From Herpetosiphonaceae bacterium (GTDB lineage Bacteria; Chloroflexota; Chloroflexia; Chloroflexales; Kallotenuaceae): DNA of 48,497 nt. The notes below the pieces were generated by a model that searched no databases, was not told where the DNA came from, and was given only the letters and a program-made list of their open reading frames with translations. The stretch is from the NCBI GenBank assembly GCA_036374795.1, contig DASUTC010000372.1, positions 1-48,497 on the forward strand. The letters run 5' to 3'. Position 1 is the stretch's first letter, and the number at the start of each line of letters is the position of its first letter. The position numbers were made by a program, and so were the translations under genes. Shown piece after piece: positions 1 to 8,459 of this stretch.

Positions 1-1304
1 TCCGGCAGCGGCGCGAAGACCGCCGAGCGCGATCCGACCACCACCCTGGCCGCGCCACGCCGCAGCCGCCGCCAGGTATCGTAGCGCTCGCCCAGCGACA
101 GCCCGCTATGCAGCACCACCACCTGCTCGCCGAAGCGCGCCGCGAAGCGCCGCACCAGTTGCGCGGTCAGCGCGATCTCCGGCACGAGCACCAGCGCCTG
201 CCGTCCCCGGCGCAGCGACCGCGCGATTGCGCGCAGGTACAGCTCAGTCTTGCCGCTGCCGGTGACACCATGCAGCAAAAAGACCGCGTGCTGGCGGGCG
301 GTGATCGCCTCGGTGATCGGGCCGAGCACCCTCGCCTGCGACGGCGACAGCTCCGGTGGCTGATCGGGCTGGATCGCCGCGCCATCGAGCGGATTGCGGA
401 TCACCTCGCGGGATGCGATCTCGATGTACTTGCGCGCCGCGAGATCGCGCAGCGTCATCAGCGGAATGCCCTGAGCCGACAGCAGCGGCGTGCCATCCCC
501 GGCTGGATCTTCCTCGGCGCGCGCCGTGGCCTGCCGCGCCAGCTCCGCCAGTGTCGCCGCCTGCCTGGGAGCGCGGGCCAGCTCCGCCAGCGTCGTCTCC
601 AGATCGCCGGGCGCGATCAGCAGCCGCACCATGCGCTCGTACTGCGTGCGCGCCTTGGGCCGTGTCAGCGCAACGCCCCGCGCGATCAGGCCGCGCTCCT
701 TGAGCGCCAGGCAGACGCGGCGCAGCTCGCTGGGCGAGCCATGCAGCGCGGCGTGCAGCGTCGCCTCCGCGACCTCGCCCTGCCGCCGCAGATAGTAGAG
801 CAGGCCGCGCTCTGCCGCTGGCAGCGTGCCCAGTTCGACGCTCATGCCCTGTGGTGTTGCGCGCCACGTCGCCAGCGATTGCTGCTCGCTGCCGGGCGGC
901 AGCAGCAGCTCCAGCGCATCCCACAGCGGCACGCGGTAGTAGCCGTGCATCCAGCGAGCCAGCCGCAGCAGATGGACCGGGATCGAAATATCGGCCGCGC
1001 TCAGATCGTCGATCGGGCGAATCGTCGGGGCGTTGGGATCCAAGTCCGTGGCGACGATCTGACCGCTGTGTACGACCGGCGGCTGATCCGGCGTGGGCCG
1101 CAGATGCGGCGGAAGCTGGCTATAGAGCGTCACGACGATGCCCTGGACCCGCTGACGACCGAACGGCACCCAGACCAGCGCGCCCTCCTCGATCGTGCTG
1201 TGCAGCGCCGGGGGCACGTAGTAGGTAAACACGGCGTTGGGATTGCGGAACAGCGCGACGCGGACGGCCACGTCGGCGAAGAGTTCAGGCGAGCGATCGG
1301 TCAT
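1..1304 (-). CDS. priA: Primosomal protein N' (PriA helicase), N-terminal part, cut by window edge
   Basis: PriA is the 3'-to-5' helicase that restarts stalled replication forks by loading the primosome. Reading leftward from ATG at 1304 (protein begins [19 protein letters not shown]) the frame stays open to the window edge, giving 434 residues. The N-terminal 3'-DNA-binding region is followed by a winged-helix-like stretch. The Walker A motif GVTGSGKT lies at about residues 346-353, then [12 protein letters not shown] and a [12 protein letters not shown] segment typical of PriA at the cut end. The DEAD/DEEH box, the zinc-binding cysteines and the C-terminal helicase lobe would lie outside the window. 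A long open frame on the opposite strand (108-2498) is a composition shadow. Identification is by motif and order; start choice is good but not certain. Confidence 0.93.
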   Translation of the reverse strand, partial: MTDRSPELFADVAVRVALFRNPNAVFTYYVPPALHSTIEEGALVWVPFGRQRVQGIVVTLYSQLPPHLRPTPDQPPVVHSGQIVATDLDPNAPTIRPIDDLSAADISIPVHLLRLARWMHGYYRVPLWDALELLLPPGSEQQSLATWRATPQGMSVELGTLPAAERGLLYYLRRQGEVAEATLHAALHGSPSELRRVCLALKERGLIARGVALTRPKARTQYERMVRLLIAPGDLETTLAELARAPRQAATLAELARQATARAEEDPAGDGTPLLSAQGIPLMTLRDLAARKYIEIASREVIRNPLDGAAIQPDQPPELSPSQARVLGPITEAITARQHAVFLLHGVTGSGKTELYLRAIARSLRRGRQALVLVPEIALTAQLVRRFAARFGEQVVVLHSGLSLGERYDTWRRLRRGAARVVVGSRSAVFAPLP

Positions 1305-1370
1305 CGACGGCCAGTTTCTCATGTATGGTCAAGGAAGCGCTTTGGTTTCGAGCGGGCCATGACGGAGCGC

Positions 1371-2330
1371 TCATCTTTGTTTGGCGAAGGTCTGCGCCAG
1401 CCACTCGAGCGCGCCCGGCGTCGAGAGCCAGTGGACCAGCCCCTCGATCAGATACTCGATCGCCTCGCTCTCGTCGCCGTAGCCGATGAACGGCGGCAAC
1501 GAATCGGGCGGCTCTTTCGCGCCGGTCAGATAGAGCGGCACATGCGGGTTCTGTCTGAAGGCTTTGCGCAGCGCGGCATTCGCTTTACGGCCCGGACCCT
1601 CGCGGCGGAAGAGCCAGATCGCGCGGGTGTAGAGCCAGGCCGCCGACTCATCCTCTTTGTAGCGATCCAGCAGCTCGCCCAGTGCCTCATCCATGCCGGT
1701 TTCGAAGAGACAACTGGCGAGCAGATAGCGCAGCCCCTGGTTGTCGCCCGGATTCAGCCGCAGCAGATCGGTGAAATGCTCGATCGCCTCCTGACGCTTG
1801 CCGAGCGCCCAGAGCGTCTGCGCGAGCCCGGCGCGCGCCCGCATGTACGGTCGTGTCTCGATCATGCCCCAGAAGTGCCCGGCTCCCTGCTCAAAGACCT
1901 CAGGGCCGAGCGCTCGCTCGGCAGCCTGCACGCCCTGCTCGTACAGATCTTTCGCCTTGCGCACGCTGCGCGTCGACTCTTCGGCCAGCAGCACGTAGGC
2001 GTCGGCACAGTCGGGCGAGATCTGCAGCGCGCGCTTTGCCAGCTCCACGCGCTGCCGCTTGCTGGGGGCGTTCCACGCCTGGTACATCACCTCCTGCGCC
2101 TCCTCAAGCGGCGTTTCAGGCGGCGACGGCTGATCGAGTCTGCCACTGGTCATGAGCTCCTGCAAAAACGCATTGGCTTCGTCGATCGACTCGAACTCCT
2201 GCTCGCTCAGCGCTCTGCTGACCTGCGCCATCATCTTTTCCATCGCGCGGCGATCCATGATCGGCGGGCCGGGTATCGGTGCCAGCATATCGGGGGGCGG
2301 CGCTGGTTTCTGCGCTTTCTTTGGGCTCAT
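1371..2330 (-). CDS. TPR-repeat protein, resembling the ST7-like family
   Basis: A soluble protein of about 319 residues with no signal peptide. The N-terminus is lysine/proline rich (MSPKKAQKPAPPPDMLAP). The middle and C-terminal parts carry tetratricopeptide-like helices: RVELAKRALQISPDCADAYV, then ARAGLAQTLWALGKRQEAIE and LLRLNPGDNQGLRYLLA. The 'ETRPYMRARAGLAQTLW...NPGDNQGLRYLLASCL' region looks like the bacterial relatives of eukaryotic ST7, which are annotated only as TPR proteins. A longer frame begins at 2390. I chose ATG 2330 because a GAGGGA ribosome site lies just upstream and the extra 20 residues look non-coding. It is codirectional with priA and two downstream-facing neighbours, but gaps of 65-70 bp leave operon membership open. 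Function unknown; presumably protein-protein contacts. Confidence 0.8.
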   Translation of the reverse strand: MSPKKAQKPAPPPDMLAPIPGPPIMDRRAMEKMMAQVSRALSEQEFESIDEANAFLQELMTSGRLDQPSPPETPLEEAQEVMYQAWNAPSKRQRVELAKRALQISPDCADAYVLLAEESTRSVRKAKDLYEQGVQAAERALGPEVFEQGAGHFWGMIETRPYMRARAGLAQTLWALGKRQEAIEHFTDLLRLNPGDNQGLRYLLASCLFETGMDEALGELLDRYKEDESAAWLYTRAIWLFRREGPGRKANAALRKAFRQNPHVPLYLTGAKEPPDSLPPFIGYGDESEAIEYLIEGLVHWLSTPGALEWLAQTFAKQR

Positions 2331-2400
2331 ACGACACTCCCTCTTGCTATCGGCAACACGCAGCCGCCACATGCGCCAGGCATGGCTCAAGGCAAGGCGC

Positions 2401-2799
2401 TTAGTTTTGCACCTCGACGATCCCGCCCAGGCTCTCGCCGACGATCACGATCGTGCCGTTCCGCGCGCGCAGCCAGGCCGTATCGCGCGACGCCTTGACG
2501 CGCTGCACGCCGTTCGAGAGATGCACCGAGGTAAGCGGCTGCGGCAGCGCCGCCGCGCGCAGCTCGATCGCCAGCGACAGCACCTCGCGGTCGTCGTAGA
2601 TATGCCCGGCGACGATGCTCAGCTCGAAGCCGCCCGGATAGAAGCGCCGCACCTCGTAGCGCGGCTCGCCGCGAAAGGTCTTCTCCTGATAGTCGGCGCT
2701 CAGCACACGGGCCAGCCGCCGCATCATCTCGGCGGCCTCGATCGACTCCTCGGAAACCTGCTGATCGTCCCAGATTAAAAGATGTGACGCGCGCTGCAT
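2401..2799 (-). CDS. Hypothetical protein, about 132 residues
   Basis: A small soluble protein that I do not recognise. The start is ATG 2799 (MQRASHLLIWDDQQ), preceded by AAGGAG at a normal distance; an upstream in-frame ATG at 2856 lacks a site and would overlap the M61 gene stop. The central part, YEVRRFYPGGFELSIVAGHI and DREVLSLAIELRAAALP, reads as alternating beta-strands and helices. The C-terminus GTIVIVGESLGGIVEVQN is hydrophobic and strand-like. There are no cysteines, signal peptide or clear catalytic motif. It lies between an M61 peptidase gene and a TPR gene on the same strand, which does not suggest a role. Codon use is GC-rich like the neighbours, so it looks like a real native gene. 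Confidence 0.7.
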   Translation of the reverse strand: MQRASHLLIWDDQQVSEESIEAAEMMRRLARVLSADYQEKTFRGEPRYEVRRFYPGGFELSIVAGHIYDDREVLSLAIELRAAALPQPLTSVHLSNGVQRVKASRDTAWLRARNGTIVIVGESLGGIVEVQN

Positions 2800-2848
2800 C
2801 TTCGCTGCTCCTTGCGTGGGATCAGCATACCCCGCGCCGATATGCACG

Positions 2849-4615
2849 TCAAGCACGCTGCGCCTCGCTCTGTGGCGGCAGACCCAGCCAGCTTGCGTAG
2901 ATCCGCCGTGGAAGCTCGTCGGGCTGCGCTACCTGCTCGATCGTCAGCCGGTCGTGCGTGGGCACTGCCAGCGCCACCTCGATCGTCCGCAGCTCCTCGC
3001 GGCGGAAGATCGTCAGACTCACGCGCGCATCACTGCCGCGATCGTTGAGCCGCTCGCGCAGCGTGGCCTCGTCGGCAACACGATAGCCGTCGACCGCGAC
3101 GATCTCGTCGTCGGCGCTGAGGCCCGCCTGGTAGGCCGGGCCATCGCTCAGCACCGCCGAAACTCTGAGCTGACCTCCGTCATGCCTGGTGCGAATGCCA
3201 AGCGCTGGCCTGGGCGATCTGCCATCCGCCGCCTTCTCTTTCCAGTCCCAGCTCGGCCTCAGCCCGGCGGCCTCGAAGATCTGAGCGTAGGGTAGCTCGT
3301 CTGTGCCGCCGATATAGCGCGCGAAGAAATCGCTGAGATCCTGGCCCGTCGCCTCCCGAATCGCGTCGAGATAGCCGTCGCGCTCAGGAATGCCGGGGCC
3401 GTCCAGCGGATATGCCCGGAACAGATAGCGCAGCACGTCATCCAGCGAGCGCTCGTTGGCAGTGCGACGACGCAGCTCAAGATCGAGCAGCGCGCCGACG
3501 ATCGCGCCCTTGAGGTAGTACGAGGCCGCTGTATTGACGGTGTTCTCGTCGGGCCGGTAGTGCTTGATCCATGCGTCGAACGAGGAGCACTCCAGGCTGT
3601 GCAGGTTGCGTCCGGGCGTGTGCTGAAGCGTGACGATGTCGTCTGCCAGCCGCTCAAGGTAGCGCTGCGGCGTCAGCAGCCCGGCGCGGACCAGCAGCAG
3701 ATCGGTGTAGTACTCGGTGATGCCCTCCATCGCCCACAGCAGCGTGGTGTACGTCTCCTGCGTATAGTCAAACGGACCAAGACCTGCGGCGCGAATGCGC
3801 TTAACGTTCCAGACATGGAAAAACTCGTGGCAGGTAACGGTCAGATAGCGCTCGTAGCTTTTGGCCGCGCCGAAGACGAAGCGCGGCAGCAGCAGCGAGG
3901 TCGAGTTGCGATGCTCAAGGCCGCCGCCCGCGCCTTTGCCCGCCAGCAGCAGGAAGAAGGTGTAGTGCTCGTAGGGCAGGCCGCCGAAGAGATCGCGGGC
4001 GGTTTCGACGATCTTGCGCGTGTCGTCGATCAGCCGCTGCTCGCGCTCGTTGCCCCTGCCCCAGATCACAATCCGGTGCGGCTTGCCGTCGACCTCGAAG
4101 CGCAGCGTGCGGTGCCGCCCGATCTCGAAGGGGCTATCGACCAGATGATCGTAGTCGTCGGCGTGAAACTGCTCGTCCCGATCCGCGTCCAGGCCGGTCG
4201 CCGTCTCCCACCCGTCGGGCGCGACAACCTCGATGGTGAGCGGCTGCTCCGTCGCGCCGTGGACGTACATGAACGTCGCTGCCGGGATCACATGCGCGTG
4301 CGTATCGTCGACATGGTTGGTGCGCACGGTCAGCTCGTTGCCGTAGACTCGATAGCGGAGCTGCACCCGCTCCGCGCCGTCGGCTGCGACGCGCCACGTC
4401 TGCTTGTCGCGCTTCTGCCATGTCGCGGGCCGATCATCCGCCGTCGCCGTAACCTCCTGCACGTGCCGCGAGTACTCGCGGATCAGGTACGAGCCCGGCG
4501 TCCAGGTCGGCAGCACAAAATCAAGGTACTCCACCCGCACATCGGCAACGTCGATCGTTACGTCGAGCAAGTGCTGCGCGGGCCGGGCGAGTGTCAGCGT
4601 ATAGTGGATCTTCAA
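2849..4615 (-). CDS. M61 family glycyl aminopeptidase with PDZ domain
   Basis: M61 enzymes are zinc metallopeptidases that release N-terminal glycine or other small residues. The N-terminal beta-rich domain (KIHYTLTLARPAQHLLDVTI) is followed by a thermolysin-like catalytic domain. HEFFHVWN is at about residues 263-270, supplying two zinc-binding His and the general base Glu. MEGITEYYTDLL follows with the third ligand Glu. GGLEHRNSTSLLL upstream is also typical of the family. A C-terminal PDZ domain (LSDGPAYQAGLSADDEIVAVD) probably binds substrate. I place the start at TTG 4615, since the first 39 residues of the longer frame from 4732 translate AT-rich promoter and repeat sequence. A GAAAGG lies upstream. 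No signal peptide is visible, so it may be cytoplasmic. Length of about 588 residues fits the family. Confidence 0.9.
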   Translation of the reverse strand: MKIHYTLTLARPAQHLLDVTIDVADVRVEYLDFVLPTWTPGSYLIREYSRHVQEVTATADDRPATWQKRDKQTWRVAADGAERVQLRYRVYGNELTVRTNHVDDTHAHVIPAATFMYVHGATEQPLTIEVVAPDGWETATGLDADRDEQFHADDYDHLVDSPFEIGRHRTLRFEVDGKPHRIVIWGRGNEREQRLIDDTRKIVETARDLFGGLPYEHYTFFLLLAGKGAGGGLEHRNSTSLLLPRFVFGAAKSYERYLTVTCHEFFHVWNVKRIRAAGLGPFDYTQETYTTLLWAMEGITEYYTDLLLVRAGLLTPQRYLERLADDIVTLQHTPGRNLHSLECSSFDAWIKHYRPDENTVNTAASYYLKGAIVGALLDLELRRRTANERSLDDVLRYLFRAYPLDGPGIPERDGYLDAIREATGQDLSDFFARYIGGTDELPYAQIFEAAGLRPSWDWKEKAADGRSPRPALGIRTRHDGGQLRVSAVLSDGPAYQAGLSADDEIVAVDGYRVADEATLRERLNDRGSDARVSLTIFRREELRTIEVALAVPTHDRLTIEQVAQPDELPRRIYASWLGLPPQSEAQRA

Positions 4616-4676
4616 GGTTTGCGTAACCTTTCGTGACGAACGAGTTAGGAAAGATTGTACCGTAGATTTAGCGGGG

Positions 4677-4768
4677 GAAGAACAACGGAACAAAGAACCG
4701 GGTGCTCTCTGGGCGCACAAACCGAGAACCAAGAACTCAGAACTCAGAACTTAAAACTTTGAACTCTC
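4677..4768 (+). repeat. Composite heptamer repeat, copy A
   Basis: Intergenic copy of the dispersed family, in forward orientation. GAACAACGGAACAAAGAACC is followed by a GTGC-TCTCTGG-GCGCAC core and then GAACTCAGAACTCAGAAC and related units. It lies between the divergent M61 gene and the gene at 4865. Confidence 0.75.
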
Positions 4769-4776
4769 GCTCCGAT

Positions 4777-4795
4777 TTGACTCCTTCGGTACAAT
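4777..4795 (+). promoter_or_regulatory. Promoter-like motif TTGACT-N7-TACAAT
   Basis: TTGACT (4777-4782) and TACAAT (4790-4795) are separated by 7 bp, 69 bp before ATG 4865. TACAAT is a plausible -10 box. The 7-bp gap is far too short for a classical -35/-10 pair. The same arrangement recurs at 5808-5826 and 35369-35387. Confidence 0.45.
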
Positions 4796-4864
4796 ACCCT
4801 GCGATTATCCCCAACCAAGCTTCGGGATGAGCCGACACATGTACCCCAGAGAAAAGAGGCAATC

Positions 4865-5689
4865 ATGACCATCCTACCCCCCGATGGAGCGCTGCTCACT
4901 GCGGCTGAAGCCCTTGTACTCCAAAATCCGGATCGCAGCCAGGGACGAGCGGCGCTGAAGCTGACCCTGATCGAGCTGCTGGCGCGCAAGCTGGTGACGC
5001 TCCGCAGCGAGGAAAAGAAAGGCATGCTTGGGCGTGTCCATAAAACTGACTACCTGCATCTGAGCCAGGAAGCGCACGAGCGCGCGCCACAGGGCACGCA
5101 TGTGCGGTCCGTGCTGGAGGTGCTGGCCGCCGCCGGAGCCAATGGGAGCGGCGCGACGATGGCCCAGGTGGTGCGGCACGCGCAAAAAGCGTTCGGCTCC
5201 GACCTGGCAAAGTTCCAGTCGGCGCAGATCATCCCGACGCTGATCAGCCGTGGCCTGATCGAGTCGTACACCGCCAAGCGGCTGGGCATCTTTTCCACCA
5301 CGCGCTATCGTCCGACGGCTGTCGGCGCGTCAATCCAGCAGCAGCTTGCAGGCTCGATGGCCCAGGCGCGCACGCTGCCGACGCTGATCGATCACGACCC
5401 GGCCAGCGCGGCGGCGCTCGTGGCGGGACTTGGCAGCATGGTGCTGCTCGTCGACGAGCTGAAGCCGCACTACGCGCGCATCTCCCAGGCGCTACGACCC
5501 GCAGCCGCCGATGGAGCCGACTTCGAGCTGGCTGATCCCGGCAACTTCGATGCCTCGCTCGGCGACAGCTTCGACTTCGACCTCTCGGCCTTCGATGCGC
5601 TCGACAGCAGCCTCGACGCCTTCGACAGCAGCTTCGACGCCGCCGACTCCGGCAGCGATGGCGGCGATGGCGGCGGCAGCTCCGATTAA
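4865..5689 (+). CDS. Hypothetical protein with acidic Asp/Ser/Phe-rich C-terminal tail
   Basis: A 274-residue soluble protein, start supported by AAAAGAGG before ATG. Residues 1-60 (LLTAAEALVLQNPDRSQGRA, then LKLTLIELLARKLVTLRS) and 75-150 read as helical, winged-helix-like segments. The second half of that stretch, FQSAQIIPTLISRGLIESY then RLGIFSTTRYRPT, looks like a helix followed by a wing. The last 55 residues are an acidic low-complexity tail in which FDxSLD/FDSSFDAADS units repeat, ending GGDGGGSSD, and this is visible as repeated TTCGACAGCAGC-type DNA. The family was not recognised. The tail suggests an intrinsically disordered interaction segment. It stands alone, bordered by composite repeats on both sides. 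Confidence 0.75.
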   Translation: MTILPPDGALLTAAEALVLQNPDRSQGRAALKLTLIELLARKLVTLRSEEKKGMLGRVHKTDYLHLSQEAHERAPQGTHVRSVLEVLAAAGANGSGATMAQVVRHAQKAFGSDLAKFQSAQIIPTLISRGLIESYTAKRLGIFSTTRYRPTAVGASIQQQLAGSMAQARTLPTLIDHDPASAAALVAGLGSMVLLVDELKPHYARISQALRPAAADGADFELADPGNFDASLGDSFDFDLSAFDALDSSLDAFDSSFDAADSGSDGGDGGGSSD

Positions 5690-5690
5690 T

Positions 5691-5792
5691 AAAGAACAAC
5701 GGAACAAAGAACAAACGGAAGAACAAAAGCACAAGGGAACAAGGGAACAAATGTCTAACTCTTTGTTCCCTTGTTTGCTTGCTCCCCTGTTC
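5691..5792. repeat. Composite heptamer repeat, copy B (inverted arms)
   Basis: Begins immediately after the stop of the 4865 gene. GAACAACGGAACAAAGAAC units run forward and then face TTTGTTCCCTTGTTT units, so the two arms can pair. No CCC-TCT-GGG core is seen in this copy. Confidence 0.75.
5738..5775 (+). terminator. Hairpin formed by facing repeat arms
   Basis: A perfect 14-bp stem: AACAAGGGAACAAA (5738-5751) pairs with TTTGTTCCCTTGTT (5762-5775) around a 10-nt loop. It lies 50 bp after the stop of the acidic-tail gene and before the ABC promoter. It probably ends transcription or insulates the two units, although the tail after the stem is only moderately T-rich. Confidence 0.5.
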
Positions 5793-5807
5793 CTGCGCTC
5801 CCCCAAC

Positions 5808-5826
5808 TTGACACCCCGTTTACATT
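5808..5826 (+). promoter_or_regulatory. Promoter-like motif TTGACA-N7-TACATT
   Basis: TTGACA (5808-5813), 7 bp, TACATT (5821-5826), 195 bp before the ABC lipoprotein start. It has the same odd spacing as at 4777 and 35369. Confidence 0.4.
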
Positions 5827-5892
5827 AAACAATCAGACGTTCAGCGCCGTAGCGTGGTGCGAGGCGTATTCGCCATCTCGTTAATTTTGGTT

Positions 5893-5913
5893 TAAAATGC
5901 ACGAATCGATTGT
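5893..5913 (+). promoter_or_regulatory. -10-like box and AATCGATT palindrome before sugar ABC operon
   Basis: TAAAAT (5893-5898) is followed six bases later by the palindromic core AATCGATT (5904-5911), which would sit on the transcription start. A CG-centred palindrome at the start site resembles LacI-family operators. The same core occurs within TGAATCGATTCA (17739-17750) before the glycosidase cluster. Confidence 0.35.
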
Positions 5914-6020
5914 CAATCAGAAAGGAGAAGGAGATCGACAGATACCCTGCGATCACTCGTCGTCCAATCCTGAATCGTAGCCATCGATCAGACCCCGCCA
6001 ACAGTGGAAAGGATGAACTG

Positions 6021-7445
6021 ATGTATCGACGCTCCTCCTTGACCTCACTGCTGATCTGCCTCAGCCTGCTGCTCGCGGCCTGCGGCGGAACAGCGCCACA
6101 GACTCCGGCCTCGAACGCGACCGGCGCGCCTGCCGCCTCAACCGCTCCCCAGCCCTCAGCAAGCGCCGCAGCGACGGCTGCAAGCACAGACGGCGATCTC
6201 GTCGCCGGTGCCGACATCAGCAAGACCATTGCAGAAGTCCCGATCAACAACACGATCAAAGACAAAGGCGACATTACGCTCGACGTCTGGATGGCCGCAG
6301 ACTACTACCAGACCGCGCCGGTCAAGGCCGTCTTCGACGCCTTCCAGCAGGCGTATCCCAACGTCAAGCTGAACGTCAGCGGCTACGAGTGGGGCGACAT
6401 GCAGAATCAGGTCAAGCTGGCGGTAGGTACGGGCACCGCGCCCTGCGTCAGCCACGGCCACCCCTACGCCATGGGCGCGCAAGGCTTTGCCGAGGACATC
6501 ACCGACTTCTGGAATGCATGGCAGCAGACCGACAAGTTCATGGAGAGCGGGATCAAAGACGTGATGTGGAAAGAGCGCGTCTATGGCGTGCCGCTCGACA
6601 TCAACACGCTCTTCACGATCTACAACAAAGAGATGTTCAAGAGCGCGGGCGTGGCCGAGCCGACCGCGAACTGGACCTTCAAGGATGCGCGTGAGGCCGC
6701 GCTGAAGATGACTAAGGGCGATGTCTACGGCACCGTGATCTCGGCCAGCGGCTGGGGCATGAGCGGCATGGTCGTCTCCAACGGCACCAATCTGATCAAG
6801 ACCGAGGGCAAGCAGATCAAGGCCAACCTTGACGATCCCAAGGTCGTCGAGGTCCTGGCGACGATCTCCGAGCTGGGCCACAAAGATAAGGTCAGCCCGA
6901 TCCCGCCGCAGACGCCGCGCCAGACCGACGCGCCCGTAGCGATCTTCGGCGCGGAGAAGGCCGCGTTCTTCTTCAGCGGCCCGTGGGATCTGGCCCGTAT
7001 CCGCAAGGAGGCCAAGCCCGGCTTGATCGACAAAGTCGGCACCGCGCCGCTGCCCAACGGCATGACCGGCCAGACCGACGGCTCAGTGCTCGGCGGCGGC
7101 TCGCTCTGGATTCCCAAGGGCTGCAAGAATACCGAGGTCGCCTTTGAGCTGCTGAAGTGGTTTACCACCAACAGCTACCAGATGAGCATGGTGAAGGATC
7201 AGGCGCGCTATCCGGTGATCGCCGAGCTGTACAACACCACCTACCTGCAATCGGACGCGCTCGCGCAGCCGTTCTACGAGCAGCTCAAGACGGCGGCGCC
7301 CTTCGCGCTCGATCCCTACGCCGACGCGGCAAAGGCCTGGGGCGATGCCGTGCGCGCGGGGATGGACGGCGGCGACGCGGCCCAGCTCCTCAAAGAGGCG
7401 CAGACCAAAGCCCAGGCCGCGATCGATGATGCCGAGAAGCAGTAG
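6021..7445 (+). CDS. ABC sugar transporter substrate-binding lipoprotein
   Basis: Captures an extracellular sugar or related solute and delivers it to the permeases encoded next. ATG 6021 is preceded by GGAAAGGA; a longer frame from 5910 is rejected because it lacks the signal sequence at its start. The protein is 474 residues. A lipoprotein signal (SLTSLLICLSLLLAACGG) puts the lipidated cysteine at residue 21. An Ala/Pro/Ser/Thr-rich linker follows, then a family 1 extracellular binding fold: ITLDVWMAADYYQTAPVKAV, NVKLNVSGYEWGDMQNQVK, VYGVPLDINTLFTIYNKEMF. GGGSLWIPKGCKNTEVAFEL is typical of the C-lobe. The substrate cannot be read from sequence. It is first in an operon with two permeases and has no local ATPase. 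Confidence 0.9.
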   Translation: MYRRSSLTSLLICLSLLLAACGGTAPQTPASNATGAPAASTAPQPSASAAATAASTDGDLVAGADISKTIAEVPINNTIKDKGDITLDVWMAADYYQTAPVKAVFDAFQQAYPNVKLNVSGYEWGDMQNQVKLAVGTGTAPCVSHGHPYAMGAQGFAEDITDFWNAWQQTDKFMESGIKDVMWKERVYGVPLDINTLFTIYNKEMFKSAGVAEPTANWTFKDAREAALKMTKGDVYGTVISASGWGMSGMVVSNGTNLIKTEGKQIKANLDDPKVVEVLATISELGHKDKVSPIPPQTPRQTDAPVAIFGAEKAAFFFSGPWDLARIRKEAKPGLIDKVGTAPLPNGMTGQTDGSVLGGGSLWIPKGCKNTEVAFELLKWFTTNSYQMSMVKDQARYPVIAELYNTTYLQSDALAQPFYEQLKTAAPFALDPYADAAKAWGDAVRAGMDGGDAAQLLKEAQTKAQAAIDDAEKQ

Positions 7446-7489
7446 CGCCCACGCCAGCGCTCACCTCGAAACGTAAGGCCGGTTCGTCA

Positions 7490-7510
7490 GGGGCGTATTG
7501 CATACGCCCC
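7490..7510 (+). promoter_or_regulatory. Intercistronic hairpin between binding protein and permease genes
   Basis: A 9-bp perfect stem (GGGGCGTAT at 7490-7498 pairs with ATACGCCCC at 7502-7510) with a 3-nt loop, 45 bp after the binding-protein stop and with no T-run. In binding-protein operons such structures commonly keep the first message stable and lower permease expression; that role is inferred here. Confidence 0.5.
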
Positions 7511-7545
7511 GCCGATCACCATTGAAACATAAGGCAAAGATCAGC

Positions 7546-8457
7546 ATGTCCACATCCGTCGAACGTGTGCAGCCACGCGGCGCCGCTTTTCGTCTGAGCA
7601 GCGCCCGCCATCAGCGCTGGCTCTACGGCTATGCGTTTATCGCGCCCGCGCTGCTCGTGCTGACCGTGTTCGTGCTGCTGCCGATCGTCGTCGCGATCTA
7701 CCTCAGCTTCACCACCTACAACCTGATCGAAGCGCCGCGCTGGGCCGGGCTGGACAACTACCGCCAGCTAGCAGCCGACGGGCTCTTCCGCAAAACGCTC
7801 GTCACCACGACGATCTACGCTGTCGGCTCGATCGCGCTGGGCCTGGGCGGCGCGCTGGGCGTGGCCCTGCTGCTCAACCGTCGTCTGCCGGGCATCACCG
7901 GCTTCAAGATCCTCTACTTCCTGCCGACGATCGCCTCCGAGGCGGTGATGGCGGTCGTCTTTCTGTGGATGTACCAGGACCAGGGCACGCTCAACGGCCT
8001 GCTGACCGCGCTGGGCCTGCCCACGGTCGGCTGGCTGCGGTCGGGACGCATGGCGCTGCTGTCGATCATCGTCTACGGCGCGTGGCGCGGCCTGAGCTAC
8101 AACACGCCGATCTTCCTTGCCGCGCTCAAGAACGTCTCGCAGGAGTTGTACGAGGCCGCGCAGATCGACGGCGCGAACAGTTGGGCGCAGTTCCGCTTCG
8201 TGACGATCCCAGGGATCATGCCGATCGTGATCTACACCGTGATTATGTCTACAATCGCCTCATTCCAGGTGGTAGCGGTCGTCGACCTGATGACCGATGG
8301 CGGGCCGCAGTACGCAACCGAGGTCACGATTCGCTATATCGCCTTCACCGCGTCGGAGTCGCTCAAGATCGGCTATGCGTCGGCCATGTCGGTCGCGGTG
8401 CTCGGCCTGCTGCTCGTCGTCACCTACTTCCAGATGCGCCTGTCGCCGGAGGATTGA
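7546..8457 (+). CDS. ABC sugar transporter permease (MalF/UgpA type)
   Basis: An inner-membrane permease of 303 residues with about six membrane segments, starting with WLYGYAFIAPALLVLTVFVL and PIVVAIYLSFTTYN. The cytoplasmic loop that contacts the ATPase carries the EAA-type motif ELYEAAQIDGANSWAQFRFV followed by TIPGIMPIV. I chose ATG 7546 (MSTSVERVQPRG), preceded by AAGGCAAAG, over an in-frame start at 7498 inside the hairpin region. The stop is 2 bp from the next permease start, so the two are translated from one message. Pairs with the permease at 8460 to form the heterodimeric channel for the lipoprotein at 6021. Confidence 0.92.
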   Translation: MSTSVERVQPRGAAFRLSSARHQRWLYGYAFIAPALLVLTVFVLLPIVVAIYLSFTTYNLIEAPRWAGLDNYRQLAADGLFRKTLVTTTIYAVGSIALGLGGALGVALLLNRRLPGITGFKILYFLPTIASEAVMAVVFLWMYQDQGTLNGLLTALGLPTVGWLRSGRMALLSIIVYGAWRGLSYNTPIFLAALKNVSQELYEAAQIDGANSWAQFRFVTIPGIMPIVIYTVIMSTIASFQVVAVVDLMTDGGPQYATEVTIRYIAFTASESLKIGYASAMSVAVLGLLLVVTYFQMRLSPED

Positions 8458-8459
8458 TT

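Noticed and set aside
108-2498. 796-codon open frame on the plus strand
   Set aside because: Antisense to priA, the TPR gene and part of the next gene. Arg/Gln/Leu-rich translation without domains; the opposite strand carries clear motifs and ribosome sites.
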